The notes: generated by a model not told the origin, from the sequence alone. Counted from the stretch's first letter, positions 28,825-40,649 are shown. The stretch is 64,000 bases of DNA from Betaproteobacteria bacterium (GCA_016709665.1 JADJMI010000018.1:1-64000), one strand, 5' to 3'. Translations and numbers: made by a program.

Positions 28825-30417
28825 ATGAAACCCGCATTCCCGCATCTTCCCCTCGCCGCGCGCACGGACACCGACGCCGTGCGCCCGCGTCCCCACATCA
28901 TCCTGGCCGGCGCCACGATGGCCGTAGTCGCGCTGGTCGCCGTCACCGCCGCGGCCGTCAACGGCGATCTTGCGCCGCGCGAAGGACCGCGCGCGATCGA
29001 AGCGCCGCTCGGCATCGCCGCGCTGAGCCCGGAATCGGTTCCGCTCGGATCGGGCAACTTCCTGCTCACGGTGAGCGGCTCGGGCTACGAGGCCGGGACC
29101 ACGGCGCTCTGGAACGGCGAGCGGCGCCCGACGCAGGTGCTCTCGCCGCGCCGGCTGGCGGCCTGGATCACCGCGGCGGACGCCGCGCGCCAGGGACCGC
29201 ACGTCGTGACGGTCGCCACGCCGGGCGTCGGCCGGTCGTCCGCGATGTACGTGACCACCTACGAGCGCGCCGAACTCGACGCGCGGGCCGACCGCGTGCT
29301 GGGCCAGCCGGGCTTCGCGGCGAAGATGCCCTATCACCCGGACGTGGGCGCGGAGCGCGACGGCGTCGTGAATGCGGCGGGCTTCGATCGCCTGGGTCCG
29401 CAAGGCACGGCCGTCGATCCGGCGAGCGGGCGGCTGTTCGTCGTCGAGTCGCGGGCGGCGCGAATCCTGTCGTGGCCGAGCGCGCGCGCCTTCCAGAACG
29501 CGGAAGCCGCGGACATCGTGATCGGCCAGCCCGACGAATTTTCCGCGGGACCGAAGCCCGCGGACGCGCGCACCTTCTGCGCGCCGCAATCCGTGGCCGT
29601 GGATCCGGCCGGCTCGGCCTACGTCTCGGACGATTGCTACAACCGCGTCCTGCGCTTCGATCCGCCTTTCGCCTCGGGCATGGCGGCCGCGGCCGTCTAC
29701 GGGCAGGGCGGTTCGTTCGAGACCACCGCGTCCAACCGCGGCGGGCGCAGCCGGGCGAGCCTCTCCAGCCCGCTGGGCGTCGCGGTGAACGGCGAGGCGC
29801 TTTTCGTGCACGACGCGGGCAACCGTCGCGTGCTGGTGTTCAAGCAGCCGCGCTCGCGTGCGACCGCCGATGCCGTGATCGGCCAGGCCGACGCGAACGC
29901 GTTCGATGCCGCCCCGGCGAGCGCGACCCGCCTGGCCGCGGGCGAGGGCGCCCTCGCGCTCGACGCCGCCGGCCGCCTCTACGTGGCCGACTCCGCGGGC
30001 AACCGCGTGCTGCGCTTCTCGCCGCCCTTCCGCAGCGCCATGGCGGCCGACCTCGTGCTCGGCCAGCGGGACTTCGCGCAGGTAGGGCGCTCGAATCTCG
30101 CCGGGGGCCTCTGGCGGCCGGCCGCGCTCGCGTTCGACGGCGCCGGCAACCTGCTCGTGGCCGATGCCGGCAACCATCGCGTCGTGCGCTACGCCGCGCC
30201 GCTCGCGAGCGGCATGTCCGCCTCGGGCCTGCTCGGGCAGGCGGGGTTCGGGATGGGCACGCCGGGCGTGGGGCGTTCGCGCTTCGCGACGCCCTCGGGC
30301 ATCGCCGTGGATGCCGGCGGCGACGTGATCGTGGCCGACGCCGGCAACGCGCGCGTGCTCGCCTTCGACCGGCCCTTTCCGGTGACCGGGACGGGCACGC
30401 TCGCGCGGAGCCGCTGA
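28825..30417 (+). CDS. Exported TIG + six-bladed NHL propeller protein without tail pair
   Basis: The protein has 530 residues with AAGGA upstream of the ATG. An N-terminal membrane segment (IILAGATMAVVALVAVTAAAV) follows about 25 polar residues. A TIG/IPT-like Ig domain is next (GIAALSPESVPLGSGNFLLTV, ALWNGERRPTQVLSPRRL). One six-unit NHL propeller follows, with units marked by RVLGQPGF, IVIGQPDEF, AVYGQGGSF, AVIGQADAN, LVLGQRDF and GLLGQAGF. It corresponds to the second half of the four longer paralogues downstream, without the first propeller and without tails A and B. Its stop is two bases before the GTG of the next gene, so the two are probably translationally coupled. Confidence 0.83.
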   Translation: MKPAFPHLPLAARTDTDAVRPRPHIILAGATMAVVALVAVTAAAVNGDLAPREGPRAIEAPLGIAALSPESVPLGSGNFLLTVSGSGYEAGTTALWNGERRPTQVLSPRRLAAWITAADAARQGPHVVTVATPGVGRSSAMYVTTYERAELDARADRVLGQPGFAAKMPYHPDVGAERDGVVNAAGFDRLGPQGTAVDPASGRLFVVESRAARILSWPSARAFQNAEAADIVIGQPDEFSAGPKPADARTFCAPQSVAVDPAGSAYVSDDCYNRVLRFDPPFASGMAAAAVYGQGGSFETTASNRGGRSRASLSSPLGVAVNGEALFVHDAGNRRVLVFKQPRSRATADAVIGQADANAFDAAPASATRLAAGEGALALDAAGRLYVADSAGNRVLRFSPPFRSAMAADLVLGQRDFAQVGRSNLAGGLWRPAALAFDGAGNLLVADAGNHRVVRYAAPLASGMSASGLLGQAGFGMGTPGVGRSRFATPSGIAVDAGGDVIVADAGNARVLAFDRPFPVTGTGTLARSR

Positions 30418-30418
30418 A

Positions 30419-33400
30419 GTGGATCCGCGAACCGCGTCCCGCAGGCGCCGTCGCGACGACGAATCGCCGGGGCATACCCTGAAAGTCGTGGCCGGGTTCC
30501 TCGCCGCCCTCGTCGCGCTGCTGCTCGCCGCCATGGCCTCGACGATGGCGCGCGCCGCCCCGCTCGATTTCGTGCCCGACGCCGTGCTCGGCAAGCCCGA
30601 CTACACGTCGCCGCCGTTCGGCACGCCATCGGCCACGAACCTGTCGCGGCCCATCGCGATGGCCGAAGACCCGGTTTCCGGCGAGTTGTGGGTCGTCGAC
30701 AACGGATTGAGCCGCGTGCTGCGCTTCGCGTCGGCCGCCGCCTTCGCCGCCGGCGAGGCGGCCAACCTCGTGCTGGGGCAGGCGACCTTCACCGTGGGCG
30801 CGGGCAATCGCGGCGGGCCCGTGTCCGCGAACACGCTCAACCAGCCCCACGGCATCGCCGTGGACCAGGCCCGCCGCGTCCATGTCGCCGACACGGGGAA
30901 TCATCGGGTGCTCGTTTACGCGCCGCCCTTCGCGAACGGCATGGACGCGAGCCGGGTGCTCGGCCAGGCCGACTTCGCGTCGAATGCGCCCAATGCCGGC
31001 CAGGCGCTTCCCCACGCGCGCGGCTTCAGCAATCCGCTCGGCCTCGCCCTCGGCGACACGGGCACCCTGTGGGTCGCGGACAGCGCCAATGCGCGGGTCC
31101 TGCGCTTCAGCGCGCCCGCGAGGAGCAACGATGCCGCCTCGGGCGTCCTCGGGCAGCCGGGGTTCGTCACGAATGTCCAGATGGTTTCGGCCACGGGGAT
31201 GAGGTCCCCGAGCGGCGTCCACGTGGACCCCGGCGGCAATCTCTGGGTGGCGGATGGGTTCGGCAACCGCGTGACGCGCTACGCCCGCGGCGTGCTGGGC
31301 ACCCCGGGCGCTGCGGCGGACGCCGTCCGGTGCCAGCCCGGCTTCACCACGTCGGCCCCGGGCACTTCGGAGTCGGCGTGCAACGGTCCCGACGCGGTGT
31401 TGGTCGATGCGGAGGGATTCGGCCTCTACGTGTCGGAGTTCTTCAACAATCGCGTGCTGCAGTTCGGCGCCGGCACGGCGACGGCGTGGCTGGGGCAGGC
31501 TTCGCCCAACGAAGGGCTCTGCAATCGCGGCCTGGCGGGACGGACGCACGAAACCCTGTGCCTGCCGCGCGGACTGCTGTTCGACCGGATCGGCAACCTG
31601 CTCGTCGCGGACCTGGGCAACGGCCGCGTGCTGCGCTACGACCGGCCGGTGGCGCCGGGCACGGCGATCGCGAATGCGGCGGCGCCCCAAGCGATACCGG
31701 CCGGGTCGGGCAGCGTCGACGTCACGATCGGCGGCCAGGCGCTTTACGCGCACACCGTCGTCCGACTGAACGGCCAGCCGGTCGCATCGCGGTACCTGTC
31801 GAGCGGGCGGCTCGTGGCGACGCTGCCGGCCGCGGCGCTCGCCGGAAGCGGGCCCCTCGCGCTCACGGTCGAAACGCCGGGTGCCCTCGGGGCGCCGTCT
31901 CCCGCGATGCCGCTCGCCCGCTACGCCCGCGCGCCTCACGACGGCCTCGCCGACCGGGTGCTGGGACAGCCCGACTTCGTGACGAAGGCCAACGCCAATC
32001 CGTCCGTCGGCGGCGCAAGAGTGGGCCCCGCCAACGGCGCGACCCTGGGCGACGAAGGGCGCGTGGCGATCGACCCGGTGTCGGGCCGCGTCTTCGTCGT
32101 GCAGCGCTTCGAGAACCGCGTGCTTTCCTGGCCGAGCCAGGCGGAATTCCACAACGCGCAGCGTGCCGATGTCGTGATCGGGCAGCCGGACGAGTTCGCC
32201 TTCCAGCCGGGCGCGACCGACGCGCGCACCTTGTCCGGTCCCCGCGGCCTCGCTGTGGATCCCGCGGGCCGGCTCTACGTCGCGGACTCCGGCCATCACC
32301 GCGTGTTGCGCTTCGATCCGCCGTTCGCGACGGGCATGGCCGCCGTGCGGGTGTTCGGCCAGGGCGGGGCCTTCGACACGGGCATCGCCGACAAGGGCGG
32401 GCGCAGCGGCGCGAGCCTCAACACCCCCCAGGCCGTCGCGGCGGACGCGAATCGCCTCTTCGTGATCGACAGCGCCAACCATCGCGTCCTCGTCTACGAG
32501 AATCCCGACGCCGACACGACGGCGGATGCGGCCATCGGCCAGGCGGACCTGGCGAGCGCCGCCGTGCTGCCGGCCAGCCGGACGCGATTCAACGGCACGG
32601 CATTCGGACTCGCGCTCGACGGCAGCGGGCGCCTTTACTTCGCCGGCGCGAACGAGCATCGCGTGCTGCGTTTTCCGCCGCCCTTCGCGAGCGACATGGC
32701 CGCCGACCTCGTCATCGGCCAGCCCGACTTCGTCTCCACGGCCGCCGGCCGGTCGGCGACCGCGCTGAACCGGCCGGTCGGCGTCGCCGTCGATGCCGCC
32801 GGTCACCTGCTCGTGGCCGAGTCGTCCAACCATCGCGTGATGCGCTTCGCCGCGCCCCTCGCGAACGGGCAGGCCGCAAACGGATTGCTGGGACCGCCGG
32901 GCTACACGGACGCCATTCGCGGGACGGACCGGCGCCTGCTCGACAGCCCCACGAGCGTGGCGGTGGACGAGAGCGGCAACGTGCTCGTGTACGACCAATT
33001 GAACCGGCGCGTACTCGCCTACGACCGGCCGTTCGGGCGCCTCTCGCCTTCGCGCACGGTGAATCTCTCCACCCGAATGGCGGTGCTCACCGGCGAGAAC
33101 GTGCTGATCGGCGGCTTCGTGATCGAGGGCACGGCTCCGAAGCGCGTGGTGATCCGCGCGCGCGGGCCGTCTCTTTCGGGCTTCGGCATTCCCAACGCGC
33201 TCGCCAACCCGGTGCTGCAACTCTTCTCGGGACCGACGCAGATCGCCGCCAACGACGACTGGCGCGCGGCAGCCAATGTCGCCGACATCCAGGCGAGCGG
33301 CTTCGCGCCGGCGAACGACCGCGAGTCGGCGATCCTCGCGACGCTCCAGCCCGGCGCCTACACCGCGATCGTCTCGGGCGCGGGCGGGGTGACGGGCGTA

Positions 33401-33812
33401 GGCATCGTGGAGGTGTTCGAAGTGGACACGCCCGCCACGCCGCTCATCAACATCGCCACGCGCGGCGCGGTGCTCACCGGGAGCGACGTGATGATCGCGG
33501 GCTTCGTGATCCAGGGCCCGGGCGCGCAGACGGTGGTGGTGCGCGCGCGGGCCTTCGCTCGCGCAGGCCGGTGTCGCGCAACCGCTCGCCAACCCGCTGC
33601 TGCAACTCTTCGCGGGCGCGACGTCGATCGCATCCAACGACGACTGGACCGTCTCGGGCAACGCGGCGGCCATCCAGGCGAGCGGCTTCGCGCCCGCGCA
33701 CGCGAAGGAGGCGGCGATCCTCGTGACGCTGCAACCGGGCGCCTACACCGCGATCGTCTCCGGTGTGGGCGGCACCACCGGCGTGGGCATCGTCGAAGTC
33801 TTCATTCCCTGA
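30419..33812 (+). pseudogene. Double NHL-propeller/TIG protein with tail A/B pair, frameshifted near its end
   Basis: The GTG at 30419 has GGAG eight bases upstream and follows the preceding stop directly. A cationic leader and membrane segment (VVAGFLAALVALLLAAM) precede APLDFVPDAVLGKPDY. Six NHL units form propeller 1, then a TIG domain (QAIPAGSGSVDVTIGG), then six units form propeller 2, then tail A (RMAVLTGENVLIGG) and tail B. At about 33545 two bases are missing from the GC run in the tail B VVVRARGPSL motif. The near-identical paralogue at 36880 has the full run. Restoring them carries the frame to a stop at 33810-33812 (VEVFIP). The break is likely a sequencing error. The protein is probably exported to the cell surface; its ligand is unknown. 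Confidence 0.78.
32954..33812 (+). repeat. Near-identical 3' block shared with 36301-37161
   Basis: The last 860 bases of this gene match the end of the next paralogue in register with very few differences; the only indel seen is the two-base loss at 33545. The upstream halves of the two genes differ much more. The block covers the last propeller unit and both tails. Confidence 0.8.
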
Positions 33813-33835
33813 ACGCGAAACCGAGGCTATCCCCG

Positions 33836-36800
33836 ATGAAATCCACCCCGACCCGGTTCCTGGCCGCATTTCTTATCGCGTGCGCGGGCCTCGCCCGGGC
33901 CGCGCCGCTCGACCTCGCCCCCGACGCGGTGCTCGGCAAGCCGGACTACACGACCCCGACGGTCGGCGCGGCGTCCGCGACGAACATCCAGATGCCGATG
34001 GGGCTCGCCGAGGACCCCGTGAGCGGCGAACTGTGGGTGACGGACCACTTCGCGAGCCGCGTGTTGCGCTACGCCTCCGCGCGGGCCTTCGCGAACGGCG
34101 AGGCGGCCAACCTCGTGCTCGGGCAGGCGAACTTCACGGCTTCGGACGCCAACCGGGGCGGCGCGGTCGCCGCGAACACGCTCAACCGGCCGCGGGGCCT
34201 CGCCGTGGACCAGGCGCGCCGCCTCTACGTGTCGGACTCCGACAACCACCGCGTGCTGGTCTACGCGCCGCCGTTCGCGAACGGGATGGACGCGGGCGTC
34301 GTGGTCGGCCAGGGCAGCTTCACGACGAACGCTCCCGACCTGGGCGGCGGCACGCCGACGCATATCGGGCTGCGGGCGCCCCACGGCCTCGCGCTCGACG
34401 ACGAGGGCCAGCTCTGGGTGGCGGACGCGGGCAATGCCCGGGTGCTGCGGTACGGCGCCCCGCTGAGGTCGTTCGCCGGTGCGATCGACGTCAAGGGCCA
34501 ACCGGGCTTCTTCTCCCGCACGCCGGTCCTGGATGCCTCGGGCATGGGCTTTCCCGTCGGCATGAACGTGGACCGCGAGGGCAATCTCTGGGTGGTGGAC
34601 CGCGGGTTCCACCGCGTCACGCGTCACCATCGGAACGTCCTGCGCACGGACGGCGCGCCCGCGGACTGGGTGATCTGCCAGCCCGACTTCACGACCGCGA
34701 CCGCGGGCGTGACCGCCACGAACTGCAACTTTCCCGAGGCGGTGGTGGTGGATCCGGAACAGACCTACGCCTACATCGCCGATGCCGGCAACAACCGCGT
34801 CCTGCGGGTCTTCAGCAAGACGGCGGACGCGTGGATCGGGCAGGCGGGCCCGAACGACCAGCTCTGCAACCGCAACGCGCAGGCGCCGTCGGCCGCCACG
34901 CTCTGCAATCCCTTCGCGCTCGCGTTCGATCGCCTGGGCAACCTGCTCGTGGCCGATGGCGCCAACGGCCGCGTGCTGCGCTACGACCAGCCTTCCGAAA
35001 GGAACACGCCGGTTCCCCTCGAGGCGAGCCCGAGCGTGATTCCCCAGGACGGCGGTGACCTCACCGTGACGATCCACGGCCTGCGCTTCCACGGCGATAC
35101 GACCGCCGTATTGAACGGGCAGCCCGTCCCGACGCGCTATCTCGCGCGGGGCCGGCTCGGCGCGACTTTGCCGGCGGCCGCGCTCGCGGGTTCCGGGGCG
35201 CTGAACATCGGCCTGCAGACGCCCGGCGCCACCCTGGGAAGCGTGCAACCGCCGATCCCGCTGGCCCGTTACGCCCGCATGCCGGGCGACCGGCTCGCCG
35301 ACCGGGTGCTGGGCCAGCCCGATTTCGACATGGACAGTTCATCGAACTCGTCGGTCGGCGAGGCCTTGCTCGGGTCCGTCAATGCCGCCAACCTGGAAGG
35401 CGCGGGGCAGGTGGTGATTGACCCGGTCTCGGGCCGCGTCTTCCTCTCGCAGGCGCAAGCGCGGCGCTCTCGTGGCCGAGCCACGCGGACCTGCGCAACG
35501 GGCAATCGGCCGACGTCGTCATCGGCCGGCGCGATTTCTTCGAAGCCCAGGACGCCGACGTGGACGCACGGACGCTGGGCCAGGCGTTCAACGCGCTTGC
35601 GATCGACCCTGCCGGACGGCTTTACGTCGCGGACTATTTCCGCCACCGCGTGCTGCGCTTCGATCCGCCATTCGCGACGGGCATGGTCGCCGCGCGCGTA
35701 TTCGGCCAGGGCGGGTCCTTCACCTCGGACACGAAGAACCTCGGCGGGCGCAGCGGCGCGAGCCTGGCCTACCCCGGCGCCATCGCCGTGGATGCGAACC
35801 GCCTCTTCGTCTTCGACAGCGATAGCCGCCGGATCCTGGTCTACGAGAATCCCGATGCCGACGCGACGGCGGACGCGGCCATCGGCCAGGCGGACCTGGT
35901 GTCCGCCGTGCAAATGCCGGCAAGCGCGACGCGGATCGGGGGAGCCGGCACGGGCCTCGCGCTCGACGGCAGCGGTCGGCTCTACTTCGCCGACTACGAC
36001 GCGAACCGCGTGCTGCGCTTCTCGCCGCCCTATTCGAGCGGCATGGCCGCCGACCTCGTCATCGGGCAGCCTGATTTCACGACGCGTGGACCCGGCACCT
36101 CCGAGCGCAGTCTCGACCGGCCGGGTGGCCTCGCGATCGATGCGGCCGGTCACCTGTTCGTGGTCGACCGTTCGAACAACCGGATCATCCGCTTCGCCGC
36201 GCCGCTCGCGAGCGGGCAGGCGGCCCACGGGCTGCTCGGCCAGGCGGGCTACCTGAACGCCAGCGACGGTACCGGTCGCGACGGTCTCAGCAATCCCGAG
36301 AGCGTGGCGGTGGACGAGAGTGGCAACGTGCTCGTGTACGACCAGTCGAACAGCCGCCTGCTCGCCTACGACCGGCCCTTCGGCCGCCTCTCGCCTTCGC
36401 GCACGGTGAATCTCTCCACCCGAATGGCGGTGCTCACCGGCGAGAACGTGCTGATCGGCGGCTTCGTGATCGAGGGCACGGCTCCGAAGCGCGTGGTGAT
36501 CCGCGCGCGCGGGCCGTCTCTTTCGGGCTTCGGCATTCTCAACGCGCTCGCCAACCCGGTGCTGCAACTCTTCTCGGGACCGACGCAGATCGCCTCCAAC
36601 GACGACTGGCGCGGGGCGGCCAACGCGGCCGACGTCCAGGCGAGCGGCTTCGCGCCGTCGAACGACCGCGAGTCGGCGATCCTCGCGACGCTCCAGCCCG
36701 GCGCCTACACGGCGATCGTCTCGGGCGCGGGCGGGGTGACGGGCGTAGGCATCGTTGAAGTGTTCGAAGTGGACACGCCCGCCACGCCGCTCATCAACAT

Positions 36801-37161
36801 CGCCACGCGCGGCGCGGTGCTCACCGGGAGCGACGTGATGATCGCGGGCTTCGTGATCCAGGGCCCGAGCGCGCAGACGGTGGTGGTGCGCGCGCGCGGG
36901 CCCTCGCTCGCGCAGGCCGGTGTCGCGCAACCGCTCGCCAACCCGCTGCTGCAACTCTTCGCGGGCGCGACGTCGATCGCATCCAACGACGACTGGACCG
37001 TCTCGGGCAACGCCGCGGCCATCCAGGCGAGCGGCTTCGCGCCGCCGAACCCGCGGGAAGCCGCGATTCTCGTGACGCTGCAACCGGGCGCCTACACCGC
37101 GATCGTCTCCGGCGTGGGCGGCACCACCGGCGTGGGCATCGTCGAAGTGTTCATCCCCTGA
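33836..37161 (+). pseudogene. Double NHL-propeller/TIG protein with tail A/B pair, frameshifted in the second propeller
   Basis: The ATG at 33836 begins a compact signal peptide (MKSTPTRFLAAFLIACAGLARA). The architecture matches the neighbours: APLDLAPDAVLGKPDY, six NHL units, a TIG domain (SVIPQDGGDLTVTIHGLRF), six more units, then tails A and B ending VEVFIP. One base is lost near 35458, in VFLSQAQAR..LSWPSHADLRNG. The other frame resumes immediately and runs without a break to 37161. No stop or missing segment is seen beyond this, so an intact gene in the organism is likely. Its 3' end is nearly identical in DNA to that of the preceding gene. Confidence 0.78.
36301..37161 (+). repeat. Near-identical 3' block shared with 32954-33812
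   Basis: Second copy of the conserved gene-end block. It carries the complete GC run at about 36890 that is shortened in the other copy, so it serves as the reference for the frameshift there. Confidence 0.8.
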
Positions 37162-37265
37162 CCGGCCGATGTCCGCTTCGGCGGCGTGATCGCGTGGGAC
37201 GAGACAAGGGGATCCGTGCGCGCGCCGGCATCCCCGTCCCACGACAACGACAGGAAGCGTTCCCC

Positions 37266-40200
37266 ATGCAATCCCTCATCCGCCGGTTCGCGCCGGGGCT
37301 CGTCGCGCTCGCGTGCGCAACCTCCCCGCCGCTCGCGGCCGCGCCCATCGACGCCATCGCCGATGCGGTGATCGGCAAGCCCGGTTTCGACGCACCGGCG
37401 GGCGGCGCTGCCTCGGCCGACAATTTCCTCCGGCCTTCCGCGCTGGCCGAGGATCCGGTCTCGGGCGAACTCTGGGTCGCCGACGCGAACGCGCACCGGG
37501 TGCTGCGATTCGCCTCCGCACGCGCCTTCGCGAACGGCGAAGCGGCCAACCTCGTGCTGGGGCAGGCGGATTTCGCGGGCGCGGCGCCCAATCGGGGCGG
37601 CGCGGCGGGCCCGGGCACGCTCGCCACGCCGGCGGGACTCGCCGTGGACGGCGCACGGCGCCTGTACGTGTCGGACGCGAACAACCACCGCGTGCTGGTC
37701 TTCAAGCCGCCCTACGCCAACGGCATGGATGCGTCGAACGTCTTCGGCCAGGGCAATCTCGTGTCGGCCGCGCGCAACCGGAATTCCGGCACGCCCCGCG
37801 CCGACGGCCTCGACACCCCGCAGGGAATCGCGCTGGACCCGGAAGGGCGGCTCTGGGTCGCGGACGGCTTCAACGCGCGCGTCGTGCGGACCTCGGCGCC
37901 GGTCACCGTCAACGGGCTCCGCGCGGACGTGATCCTGGGCCAGCCCTCGGAAGTCTCGAATGCGCCGGCGCTCACCGCCACCGGCATGCGCGTGCCCACC
38001 GGCGTCGCCCTGGATCCGGAGGGCAACGTCTGGGTGGCCGACTTCCTCTGGCATCGCGTGACGCGCTACGCCGCGCCGGCGCCGGGCACGCTCGGCCCGC
38101 CGGCCGACCGCGTGCTCTGCCAGCTGGGCCCGCTGTCCTCGGTCACGGGCGCCGGCGACTCGCGCTGCAACATGCCCACGGGCGTCGCGGTCGATGCGGA
38201 GGGCCGGGTCCACGTGACCGACCTGGGCAACAGCCGCGTGCTGATGTTCGCCTCGCCGGATCTCGCGCCGATCGCGACGGGCTGGATCGGCCAGGCCACG
38301 GCCGACGGCGCGCTCTGCAACGGCGGGGCGGCGCAGCCGTCGGCGCGGTCGCTCTGCGCTCCCCTCAGCGCGAGCCTCGACCGGCACGGCGACCTGCTGG
38401 TGGCGGACTCGGGGAACGGGCGCGTGCTGCGCTTCGATTCCCCCTTCCTCCGGAACCCGTCGGAGGCGACGAGCCTGAGCCCGTCGACGATCGCGCGCGG
38501 CACGGGCGATTTCGACCTCACCGTGAACGGATCCGGCTTCTACGGCGACTCCGTGGTGCACTGGAACGGCCAGCCGCGCCCGACGCGCTACGTGAGCGGC
38601 GAGCGGCTCGTCGCGAGGATCGCGGGGGCGGATGTCGCCGCCGCGGGCCACGCCGAAATCCTGGTCATGACGCCCGCGCCGTTCGGCGGCCCGTCGGGCC
38701 TGCTGGGTGCATTCATCGCCGATCGCCAGGCGGGCGACGGGATCGCCGACCTCGTACTCGGCCAGCCCGATCTCTTCGCGAGCGTCGTGCTGAACCGGCG
38801 CGTCGGTGCGCAGGCCCTGGGCACGGCGAATCCCGCCTCGCTTCCCGCCAACCTGCGGTCCGTCGCGATCGATCCCGCCACGGGGCGCCTTTTCGTCGCC
38901 GACGGCCGCGCCCGCGTGCTCTCCTGGCCCGGCCTCGCGAACCTGCAGAACGGCGAGGCGGCGGACGTGGTCGTCGGCCGGCCCGACGCGTTCACCCTCG
39001 ACTGCGACGACATGGCGCCCACGGCGACGATCGTGTGCGACCCCTGGGGGCTCGCGGTCGACGCGGGCGGGCGGCTCTACGTGTCCGAACCGGCGCGGCA
39101 TCGCGTGCTGCGCTTCGACCCGCCCCATCGCACGGGCATGGCCGCCGCCCGCGTCTTCGGGCAAGGCGGTTCGTTCACCACCTTCACGCGCAACAAGGGC
39201 GGCATCGGGCCCGGCAGCCTGAGCGAACCGAGCGGCCTCGCGACGAGCGGCAACCGCCTGTTCATCCATGACGGCGGCAACGCCCGCATTCTCGTGTTCG
39301 ACGATCCGGATGCCGTCGCGAACGCCAATGCCGTGATCGGCCAGCCGGACATGGTCACGGCCGCCGTGCAGGCGCCGAGCGCCACGCGCCTGGGTGGCGG
39401 GCCCGGGGGGCTCGCGGTGGACCGCGACGGCCGGCTTTTTCTCGCCGATGGCGCGAACGCTCGCGTCCTGCGCTTCGCGCCGCCTTTCGCGAACGGCATG
39501 CCCGCCGATCTCGTCATCGGCCAGGCCGGCTTCACGACGAACGGCAGCGGGCTTTCGGCCTCGAACCTCCGGTTGCCGGCGGCCGTGGCCGTGTCCCGCG
39601 GCGGCGACCTGCTCGTCGCCGACGGCGGCAACCATCGCGTGCTGCGCTTCGCCGCGCCGCTCGCGACCGGCATGGCGGCGACGCGCGTGCTCGGCCAACC
39701 GGCCTTCAATACCGACATGCCGGTCGCTTCCCCGGAGGGGCTCGGCACGCCGGTCGGCGTGGCGATCGACGCGGGCGGCAACGTCGTCGTGGCCGATTCG
39801 GGCAACGCACGGGTCCTCGCCTACGACCGTCCCTTCGGCGGGACGGCGCCGTCGCCGGGCCGCGTGGTCAACCTCTCCACGCGCATGGCGGTGCTCACGG
39901 GCAACGACGTGATGATCGGCGGCTTCATCGTCGGCGGCACGCAGCCCAAGCGGGTCGTGATCCGCGCGCGCGGGCCTTCGCTCGCGGCGGCCGGGGTGCC
40001 GAACGTGCTGGCGAACCCGCTGCTGCAGCTATTCGCGGGGCCGACGCCGATCGCCGCCAACGACGATTGGCGCGTGGCGGCCAATGCCGCCGACGTGCAG
40101 GCGAGCGGCTTCGCGCCGTCGAACGACCGCGAGGGCGCGATCCTCGCGACGCTCGCTCCCGGGGCCTACACCGCGATCGTCTCGGGCGTCGCCGGGACCA

Positions 40201-40625
40201 CGGGCGTGGGCCTCGTGGAAGTCTTCGAGGTGGACCTGCCCGCGTCGCCGCTCGTCAACATCGCCACCCGCGGCCGCGTGCTCACGGGCAACGACGTGAT
40301 GATCGCGGGCTTCGTGATCCAGGGCGACCTGCCGCAGAAAGTGGTGATCCGCGCGCGCGGGCCCTCGCTCGCGGCCCAGGGCGTGCCGGGCGTGCTCGCC
40401 AACCCCTTGCTGCAGGTGCTCTCGGGCGCGACGCCCGTCGCCGTGAACGACGACTGGGGACTCGCGGCCAACGCGGCCGCCCTCCAGGCGAGCGGCTTCG
40501 CGCCCGCAGACCCGCGGGAGGCCGCGGTCCTCGCGACGCTCGAGCCCGGCGCCTATACCGCCATCGTCACCGGGGCGGGAAGCACCACCGGCGTGGGCAT
40601 CGTGGAGGTCTTCGCCATTCCCTGA
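37266..40625 (+). CDS. Double NHL-propeller/TIG surface protein with tail A/B pair
   Basis: The protein has 1119 residues and is the first intact full-length member of the series. The ATG at 37266 has AGGAAG upstream and begins a signal peptide (MQSLIRRFAPGLVALACAT). Propeller 1 opens with DAVIGKPGFDAP and ends before a TIG domain (LSPSTIARGTGDFDLTVNG, VHWNGQPRPTRYVSGERL). Propeller 2 opens with DLVLGQPDLFAS. Tail A reads RMAVLTGNDVMIGGFIVGG and tail B reads RGRVLTGNDVMIAGFVIQG, ending VEVFAIP. The leader before the ATG can form a hairpin (GTGGGAC 37194 with GTCCCAC 37236). A clear terminator follows the stop. Confidence 0.88.
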   Translation: MQSLIRRFAPGLVALACATSPPLAAAPIDAIADAVIGKPGFDAPAGGAASADNFLRPSALAEDPVSGELWVADANAHRVLRFASARAFANGEAANLVLGQADFAGAAPNRGGAAGPGTLATPAGLAVDGARRLYVSDANNHRVLVFKPPYANGMDASNVFGQGNLVSAARNRNSGTPRADGLDTPQGIALDPEGRLWVADGFNARVVRTSAPVTVNGLRADVILGQPSEVSNAPALTATGMRVPTGVALDPEGNVWVADFLWHRVTRYAAPAPGTLGPPADRVLCQLGPLSSVTGAGDSRCNMPTGVAVDAEGRVHVTDLGNSRVLMFASPDLAPIATGWIGQATADGALCNGGAAQPSARSLCAPLSASLDRHGDLLVADSGNGRVLRFDSPFLRNPSEATSLSPSTIARGTGDFDLTVNGSGFYGDSVVHWNGQPRPTRYVSGERLVARIAGADVAAAGHAEILVMTPAPFGGPSGLLGAFIADRQAGDGIADLVLGQPDLFASVVLNRRVGAQALGTANPASLPANLRSVAIDPATGRLFVADGRARVLSWPGLANLQNGEAADVVVGRPDAFTLDCDDMAPTATIVCDPWGLAVDAGGRLYVSEPARHRVLRFDPPHRTGMAAARVFGQGGSFTTFTRNKGGIGPGSLSEPSGLATSGNRLFIHDGGNARILVFDDPDAVANANAVIGQPDMVTAAVQAPSATRLGGGPGGLAVDRDGRLFLADGANARVLRFAPPFANGMPADLVIGQAGFTTNGSGLSASNLRLPAAVAVSRGGDLLVADGGNHRVLRFAAPLATGMAATRVLGQPAFNTDMPVASPEGLGTPVGVAIDAGGNVVVADSGNARVLAYDRPFGGTAPSPGRVVNLSTRMAVLTGNDVMIGGFIVGGTQPKRVVIRARGPSLAAAGVPNVLANPLLQLFAGPTPIAANDDWRVAANAADVQASGFAPSNDREGAILATLAPGAYTAIVSGVAGTTGVGLVEVFEVDLPASPLVNIATRGRVLTGNDVMIAGFVIQGDLPQKVVIRARGPSLAAQGVPGVLANPLLQVLSGATPVAVNDDWGLAANAAALQASGFAPADPREAAVLATLEPGAYTAIVTGAGSTTGVGIVEVFAIP

Positions 40626-40649
40626 GCTTCATGTGTGTCGTTCCCTTTC

